Shown piece by piece: positions 1 to 9,400 of a stretch of DNA of 64,000 nt. Numbering within the stretch: position 1 is the stretch's first letter; each line of letters starts with the position of its first letter. The notes beneath the pieces were generated by a model. The model saw nothing but the letters and a program-made list of their open reading frames with translations. It was not told where the DNA came from and did no database searches. The position numbers and the translations under genes are program-made. The DNA lies in NCBI GenBank assembly GCA_021464415.1, contig CM038471.1, positions 28,369,234-28,433,233 of the forward strand, given 5' to 3'. This stretch comes from Lonicera japonica. Taxonomy: Eukaryota > Streptophyta > Magnoliopsida > Dipsacales > Caprifoliaceae.

Positions 1-483
1 TTTTGGTTGACTTCTTGTAAACTATCAGTCCCTCTTTGCTTGTATTGATTCTCTTTTTACAATATAAGTTCCGTTTCTGATAAAAAAAAAAATTACAAAA
101 TTATATTGATAACTAATTGTTCGTAGTTTATCTTGCAATTTTTTCTTTTATCCACTGGGCTTACTTGAACCGCCACTCAGGTCTTAGCTGAACTTGGCTC
201 TTATTGCATATATACCAACTTCCTGTTCTTTACAAGTTGTTGAAACTTTTTTGGTCTATGAAAATATTTTTTTTTAACTATAATTAGCAACCTCAAATCA
301 TAAAGGGATCCTCACCCACAATTCCCTCTATTAACCAGAAAGTATAATTTCTTGCTCAGACTTCCAACTTTTATCTTTTGCCACTTAGTTGAGTTCTCAT
401 TTCTGTTGATTGATTCTTTTACTTTAATTTGACTGGTCGGATTCGATTATACCTGTTACTGATATTTGACTAATGATGTGTAG
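1..483 (+). other. intron / upstream part of TFIIIC gene
   Basis: I recognise no exon here. The stretch is AT-rich and ends in an acceptor (TAG at 481-483) directly before the first recognisable exon of the TFIIIC-subunit gene. The 5' half of that gene must lie before the window. Confidence 0.6.
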
Positions 484-3400
484 GCTATGTTCAGTGTGTT
501 GCACACGGAGCACACGCACGATCATCCTCAATTATTTATTGAAGTTGGGGACGCATTAATGGGTTTTGAACACTATGATCATGCATTAAAGTATTATATG
601 ATGTTGGAAACACATGCCGGATATAACAGTGTAAGGAATGTTTCCTAGTTTACAATTTGTTTTTTGTATCGTTGGTCAGCGTATATTCATAACTCCATTT
701 GCTTCAACATGGTTATGTCTGACCGTTCTCTTCTGTTACAATGTTATATTCTTAGCAAAGTTCATGTGGACTGGCTTCCTCTATCTTACATGTATTTTAT
801 AAGTAACTTTGACGTAAGAAAGTCTCTTCCTCACCCAAACAAAGTAATTTTTTGAATTAGCTTTACACTTTCTTTTAAACATTATTGTTCCTGGTGAGTG
901 ATGGCTGTAATGAAGTCAAGACACTGTTTGACTTGACTAATGTTGGTGTTTGGTTTCTTGAACAAAAAGTATTCATAACTTCTCTGTTGCCCAGATACTA
1001 AGATATTGTTGTTTTCTTAAAATTTTGTCACGTGTTATGTGAATAAATGCTTTCAAACATGTATCTATGTTTTTGTTTGGTCGGGGTGATTGTTTCACTT
1101 TAATTGTTTGTAGGGCCTTTTATATTCGAACATTGCCCGGTGTCGCCTCTCTCTAAAGGAAAGATTGCGAGCAATTGAGTACTTGTACAAAGGTACAATC
1201 AATTTCTTTTGCAGCTTTGCTAATTGCTTTTGGCATGTCTTAGAATAGGGTGGCACTAATTACACCAACAGAAACACTTGGTAACATTCCATCTCATTTA
1301 AATGGTTGTTTTGTCTATTGGCACACCACACATTTTTATATTTATTCCAATGATTAACTATTGATAACCCTAATTAATAATCCCATCATTTACATTAATA
1401 ACACAAATTAATACACCCCTCTAAGCCAACTCTTCCATACACATCCGAGGAACAATGTACTCTCTCGCTTTGATTTCCATTTCCTTCAAAAATCCAAAAT
1501 CTGAACAAGAAAAACGGAGATTATTGTTAGTTATGTTATGATAAAGTATGGTTGTTTATGCAACTGTACTCAGACGAGCAAAACCGAATGAAGAATGGGA
1601 AACAAAAATAATATTTTTTCCCCTTACTCGGTGGAACCAAACTGAGTGTTCGGCCCTTACTTGGTGGTTAAGTTGTGATTGAAGTGTAGAAATCATTCAT
1701 TAAACAAACACCTTCAGAAATGGTAAGATCTTTTGCGCAAGAAGGGGATTGATCCGTATCATCTTGACAATTAAGTACCTTATGTCAGAATTTACAAACC
1801 GTGACAAGAACATTTATTCGGTTGGTGATAACCGAGTTTGGCGACATTACTTGGCAGTCTCCATCCAAGCCCCTTCGCCCTTACTTGGTGAGCATGAATT
1901 GAGTTCTTTGAAACCATTGATGAAAACTTGTACTCGGTCCATATGCACGGAGCACTTTGTGTTTTACTTGGTTATGTTAAACTGAGTAAAGCTTCACTCT
2001 AGGTCATCCGTGGCAGCTTTGAATCTAAGGGCTCTAAACATATTTCAAGTGGGTTTGAAACCAAATTAGCGTTTGAACGCAATTAAGGTTTGAAAGCTAT
2101 GTGTTTGATGAGAGAAGCTAGGGTTAGGATTTAAAAATTGCTGTCGGCGGCAGTTTGATTTTTCCGGTGAGGGAAGAATGAGGCTAAGACTGAGGAAAAT
2201 GAGTAGAACTATTTGTGTGTTGTGTTGTTTGTGATGAAGAAGATTGCGTAAAAGAAGAGAGAAAAAGAGAGGGAACGGCTAGGTAATTTTGTTAGAATTG
2301 GGTCTTTGTTTGAAATGTAGAGAGAGACAGAGATTAATTTTGTTAATAATAATATTGTTAAGAACTATCTCTTCCAAAAGCTTAATATATACAAATCTTA
2401 ACAAATGTATTATATATAATTACTATTGTTAATATTAATTAATACTAATTAATTTAAAATTAGATGAGGAGTGTTGGGAGTGTTAGTAAGAGTAAAATAG
2501 TATTTGAGGAGTGCTAGAAATGGATGAAGTGTTACAGAGTGTTTTGATGGGTGTAATCAGCGCCGCCTCTTAGAATATTATAATAATAGTGGTAGTAGTA
2601 GTAGGCTAGTAGTTGTATATACGTAGAAACTAATCAGTGGTCTGCTTAAAATATTTGATTATTTATTTTACAAGGTTGCATTTGAAATTTAACCTTGTGG
2701 CCTGTTTATCATCAGCTTTACCTAAACTCAAAGACAGTGTTGATGCTCGGTTGACTCTAGCTTCGCTTCTCCTTGAAGAAGATAAAATTGATGAAGCCAT
2801 TTCTGTGCTTTCTCCTGCTAATAATTTAGGTATTATTACAGTGTATTAACCCTCTTCTAGTATCCTTTGTTTAGATATAATAAGTAGTTGCTTGTGTTGA
2901 CCTCTTGGCCTATGTTTCCAGAATCAACGTCTGACAAGAACTCTGATAAAGCTTCACCACCGTGGTGGCTAAATGGGAAAATAAAGTTGATGCTTTCCCG
3001 CATCTATAAAGCTAACGGCTCGCTGCAGGCCTTTGTTGATGCAATATATCCATCGGTTCGCATGTCATTATTTCATGAAACTAAGGTAATTTCTCAGAAA
3101 GCTATCTATGCCTAGAATCTCTCTCTCTTTCTGGGTGTGTGCACACACTCACAAAGTTGTGTGATCTTTTGAGGTGACTTGTAGTATGAGCAAATGAAAG
3201 TGTTAGATGACTAGATTTGGTTATGCCAAATGAAAATGTTAGATAACTTAGATTTGGTTATGCCCTTTTACTTTAGGTTCTGTGAGTATTATAGTAATTT
3301 TTCATTTTCTTTATTTTATTTAGATAACTTAGATTTGGTGATTTGTTTTGTTTGTCGACACGTTTAGTACTATGTTTGTGCTTTCAATAGGTTTTACACC

Positions 3401-6400
3401 TTATTAGTAGGAAAACTAGTAGTTAAGAATGTCTGCAACAGTTTGGTTCTGGAGTGTAGATAGGATAATTTTATCTTATAACACTAAGTAATACTGCATT
3501 TCTGGAATGATGCATTCCCATCCTAAAACGCGAACCAAACATCGGAATCCTTCTAGAATGGAATGTAGCATTCCGGGAATGATTTAAAACTCGAACAAAA
3601 CAATCCCTAAGGATAAAGTTATGTTTGACTAAGTACCCTATCATACGGACGAAAAATCCCCGTTTGGATACATGACTGCGTTGAGAACAGGATTTGGAGT
3701 ATATGTATATATATACACCGTATGAATTTATGGCAAACTGCTATAACTCCTAATGGATTTATTTTTTAATTATTTTCTGACAATTGGTTTTCTCTTTAGG
3801 TCCGAGTGAGGAGGAGGTTACCAAAAAGTGTTCTTATCGAAAGAGCCAAAGTACTAGATGATAGTCAAACTGATAGTGTATTTCAAGGATTCAGACCTTT
3901 AGCTTCAACATCAGATCTGTCAGTACTACTTTTTTCTTTTTAGTTTTATCTGCATATTTAGCCGATTGTTTATGTTTAGTTTTCTTTTGCATTGAGTTTC
4001 AAATCACAAAGACCCAGACAAAGAAATGCATTTACTGTTATATGTGAATGTTATAGACACATGTTCCACAATAGAAAACATAAAAGAACACACGTAATAT
4101 ATCTTTGCATTCCACATAAGCGTTATGAACTTATTCTTGCCTTTTGTTCTTGGATGCACATTCACTTGGAGCAAGTAATGACCCACTCCTTACTGATGCA
4201 CTGTAATAATAGGTTGAAAGCTGCCAGAGCAAAAAAGTTACTTCAAAAGAGGGAAACAATAAAGGAACAAAAAAGAGCTGCAGCATTAGCTGCAGGGGTT
4301 GATTGGAAAAGTGACGATTCGGATGACGAGTCTCCTGTAAGAAAGTTTATTCCATGCGGAAGGAATTGTATTCCGTTTGTCCTATTCAATCCTTTAGTAT
4401 TTTGACTGACAATCTGGTTTGTGTGCTCATTTGATGTTTGCATGTCTCAAGAAAGAAGCACCAAGAGAGTCTCCGTTGCCTAATCTCCTGAAAGATGAGG
4501 AGCATCATAATCTCATTATAGAGGTTATCCTACCAAACACCCCCCGCCCACCCACAAAAAAAAAAGGAGAAAAAAAAAGGAAGAGGATAAATAATATATA
4601 TATATAGTCTTTTACACGCTCACCTTGTAACCGAAAAACAAAAAGAAGAAAAGGGGAGAAAGAGTGAAGAAGTGTTTCTCTCTGTTAAACGAATCCTCCA
4701 TCGTTGATTTCTCTCAGCAACAATTTCTCTCTCTGTGTTCCTGCTCTCAACGATTTCCTTTCGTTCTTGGATAAGTGACTCTCTTCTCTCTATTCAAGTC
4801 CTTGACTTGAAAATCTAGGGCTTTTGATTAGCTTCAAATTTGGGTTTGATTTCCTTCAAATATTTAGACAAGGTTTGAATTTTTGTTTTGATATACTTCT
4901 CTCTACCTCCTCCTAGTGAGAAGAACCCAGTCATTGTTCTAACTTTTTTTTTTCTCCTGTACCTTAATTGGCGGAATTTACAATCCATAGCAGTAGAGGT
5001 GAATCTGTCTTGATTATTCTGATAGCCAGAGATGAAATGGATTTTCTCAAACAATGAAATAAAATTTTGGGTTTGGCTTTTTTTTTTTTTTTTTTGGATT
5101 TTGGGCTAAGAGGCAGAGAACGCTTCTTGTTGTGGGTTTTGTGTGAAAGAGTAATTGTGCTAATTTGATGGTGCATAAGGGGGTAATTTTGTAGCTTTTT
5201 TGAATTTGGGTACTGTTTTTGGGGCAGAGATAATCGAGCCTCCTTAATTCTGTGGCTTTTTTGTGAACATTGAGAAAGAATGAGAGGAAATTGTTGTGTG
5301 TATTTTCATTAACAAGAGCATCTATAAATACAAGAGAAATCACTATTGAAATAACCTAATTACTATTAGATTAACCTAACCTAACTAGCAGCTAATTTAC
5401 AGCTAATATATAATATTTAACACTCCCCCTCAAGCTGGAGCGTACAAGTTGTATGTTCCCAGCTTGTTACAAATATAATTGACTCGAGGACCTGTGAGAG
5501 ACTTGGTAAATATATCTGCTAGTTGATCATTTGACTTAACATAACCAGTAGCAATGTCTCCTGAAAGAATCTTCTCTCGAATAAAATGGCAATCAATCTC
5601 TATATGCTTGGTCCTCTCATGAAAGACAGGATTAGAGGCAATATGGAGAGCTGCTTGATTATCACATATTAACTTCATTTGCTGAATCTCTATAAATTGT
5701 AGCTCTTGGAGTAATTGTTTCAGCCATATGAGTTCACATGTTGCTTTAGCCATGGCTCGATATTCTGCTTCCGCGGTGGATAGAGCAACAACGGATTGTT
5801 TCTTGCTCTTCCAAGACACGAGATTACCCCCAACAAAAATGCAGTATCCAGTAGTTGAGCGTCTATCGGACGGGCAGCCTGCCCAGTCAGCATCTGAATA
5901 GCCAATTACCTGAGTATGTCCCTTGTTTTCATATAACAAGCCTTTACCTGGAGCTCTCTTGATATACTTTAGAATACGAATAGCTGCATCCCAATGGCTA
6001 TCACATGGAGTACTTAGAAACTGACTGAGAACACTCATCGGAAACGCAATATCAGGACGTGTTACCGTGAGGTAGTTAAGTTTACCAATAAGTCTCCTGT
6101 ATTTACTCGGGTCTGGTAAAGGCTCCCCCTGATTAGGTAGAAGCTTAACATTTGGATCCATCGGAGTCTCGACGGGTTTGCAGTCGAACATGCCTGTTTC
6201 TTCTAAGATATCCAGAGCATACTTTCGCTGGGAGATAAATACGCCATGTTGGGATTGAGCAACTTCAATTCCCAAAAAGTACTTGAGTGTGCCCAAATCT
6301 TTTGTCTGAAAGTGTTGGAACAGATGTTGCTTAAGTTTCTGTATACCCTCCTGGTCATTTCCGGTAATCACAATGTCATCCACATACACAACCAAATAGA

Positions 6401-9400
6401 TGCATCGGTTGGAAGGCGAGTGGCGATAAAACACTGAATGATCAGACTCGCTTCGGGTCATTCCAAATTGTTGAACCACTGAACTGAATCGCCCAAACCA
6501 AGCTCGTGGGGACTGTTTGAGTCCATATAAAGAACGTCGGAGGCGACACACCAATCGAGATCTAGACTCCCCCTGAGCAACAAAACCAGGAGGTTGCTCC
6601 ATGTAAACTTCTTCTGATAATTCACCATGGAGGAAAGCATTCTTGATATCTAACTGATAGAGAGGCCATTGATGAATGGCGGCCATAGAAAGAAATAAGC
6701 GAACAGAGGTCATTTTAGCAACCGGAGAGAATGTGTCACCATAATCAAGCCCATAAATCTGTGTATAACCTTTGGCAACCAATCGAGCTTTCAACCGGTC
6801 TATAGCTCCATCTGGACCAACTTTGATAGAATAAACCCAACGACAACCGACTGTGGATTTTCCAGGAGGAAGGGGCACTAAATCCCAAGTGCCATTAGAA
6901 TGTAATGCAGACATCTCATCAACCATTGCTTGACGCCAACCGGGGTCCAAAAGAGCTGATCCTACATTTTTTGGAATAGAAACAGGGGACAAGGACGATA
7001 CAAAGGCAGTATATGATGGAGATAAACGATGATAACTCAGGAAATTATAAATGGGATAAGGATTTCGAGTAGAACGAATACCTTTACGTTCAGCAATGGG
7101 ACGATCCAAGTCAGAGACCGGAACAGAGGTCGTGATCGGAGTAGAGGATGAGTCCACAGGGTCAACTATAGGATTGGCAGGGGTGGTAGACTCAGTCATA
7201 GGAGATGATGCAATGTCGGTCGTAGGTTCAGTTGGAGGAGCAGTGGTGGACTGTTGCCGGCGATGGTATGTGAGTAAAGGAGGTGCCGAGTCTGCGGTAG
7301 GAGTCACAGGGTCAGGGGAGGACACAATCAATGGAGTTGAACTAGTGTCTGAAAGAGGGAGAACATCAATTGGACACTCAGCATGTTCAGAAGACGTAAA
7401 GAAATGAGTCGTTTCGAAGAATGTGACATCGGCAGAGATAAGATATCGTTTAAGTTGAGGAGAGAAACAACGATAACCTTTCTGTAAACGAGAGTAACCT
7501 AGAAAGATACATTTAAGAGACTTGGCATATAACTTGTCTTTTCCCGGAGTGAGATCGTGAACAAAACATGTACATCCAAAGACACGAGGTGGAAGATAGT
7601 ATAGTGATTGATTAGGAAATAACAGAGAATGAGGAACCTGATTTTGTAAAACTGAGGACGGCATGCGATTAATCAAATAGCATGCTGTAAGAACAGCGTC
7701 TCCCCAAAAACGCAGCGGAACATGAGTGTGAATAAGGAGAGTACGTGTAGTTTCAATCAAGTGTCTGTTTTTCCTTTCTGCCACCCCATTTTGTTGAGGG
7801 GTATGAGCACAGGATGATTGGTGAAGTATGCCTTGAGAGGCCATAAAAGATTGAAAAGGAGCAGAAAAGTATTCTCGTGCATTATCACTTCGAAAAGTAC
7901 GAATAGTTGTACCAAATTGAGTTTTAATTTCAGAACAAAAATTTTGAAATATGGAGAATAATTCTGAACGATTTTTCATTAAAAATAACCAAGTACAACG
8001 GGAAAAATCATCAACAAACGTAACAAAATAACTAAAACCCAAAGTAGATTTAACACGACTAGGACCCCATATATCCGAATGAACTAAAGCGAAAGGTGAC
8101 TCTGCTTGTTTATTGAGACGACTAGAAAAAGAGTTACGAACATGTTTTCCTAACTGACAAGACTCACACTCTAAAGAAGACAAACTCGCAAGACTCGGTA
8201 CCATCTGTTGTAACTTTTGTAGGCTAGGATGTCCCAAACGGTGATGGAGGATGGCAGGTGGATCAATGGCAACACATGCTACAGGGAGCGGTGGTGGTGA
8301 AAGGTAGTATAGTCCGCGGTACTCACATCCTACTCCAATCGTCCTCCCAGTGTTCCGATCCTGCACAAGAACCGAATTAGCAACGAAGGTAACAGAATAA
8401 GGCAATGTTTGGGTTAATTTGCTAATGGAAATTAAATTAAAAGGACAGTTTGGTATGAAAAGAACAGAGTCTAAAGATAGAGAAGACAAGGGAGTAGCTT
8501 GTCCAATTCCTCTAACTTTAGTTTGTGAACCATCAGCTAAGGTAACAGTAGATAAAGTATCAGAATAAGTAATACGAGAGAACAAATCCTTGTTACCAGA
8601 CATATGATCGGAGGCACCCGAATCAAGAACCCATGGCCCAAGAGAGGATGATTGAGAGATGCAAGCAATATGATTACCAATTTGACTGGTTGAGGCTATG
8701 GCTGATGATTGGTTCTCTTTAAATTTTTGAAATGCAACATACTCAGTAGCAGGTACAGTCACAGTCCCAGGTGTATCCCCAGAGGATGGATCATATTGTG
8801 AGATGTTGGCAACCTTAGGCGGATAGCCATGAAGCTTGTAGCAACGATCCACTGTATGGCCCAGATTATGGCAATGAGTACATCTTGGGCGAGTTCGACC
8901 TCGTTGGCCGCCTTTACCATCCCGTCGAAGAGTCACTTGAGATGCTAGTATAGCCGAATCAGTGGAAGTGGTAGAATTGCTTGGGATGCTTAGGGGTGCA
9001 GAAATACGAATCAACTGTTCAAAAATCGTATCCATACTAGGAACCCCAGGATTTGCCAAAATTTGATTGCGAACTGAATCAAGTTCAGTGGGCAACCCTG
9101 CGAGTGCAAGAACCATAAAGAACTTTCCACGATCTGTTTCTTGTTGCGTAACATCAGTTGACAAGGGCATTAACTCATTAAATTCTTGTCGAAGAGTCTC
9201 AATTTGGCCAAGGTATTCTTGCATATCATGATCCTGTTTCTTAATCGTCTTCATATGAGAGACAATGGTATAAAGACGATTTATGTCATTTGAATAAAGT
9301 TTCTTAGCCTTTTGCCACACATCATAACAAGTTCGATAAGGACGGTACTGGCCAACAAGACTTTGATCAATAGATTGCCATAGAACATTGCATAAAAAGG

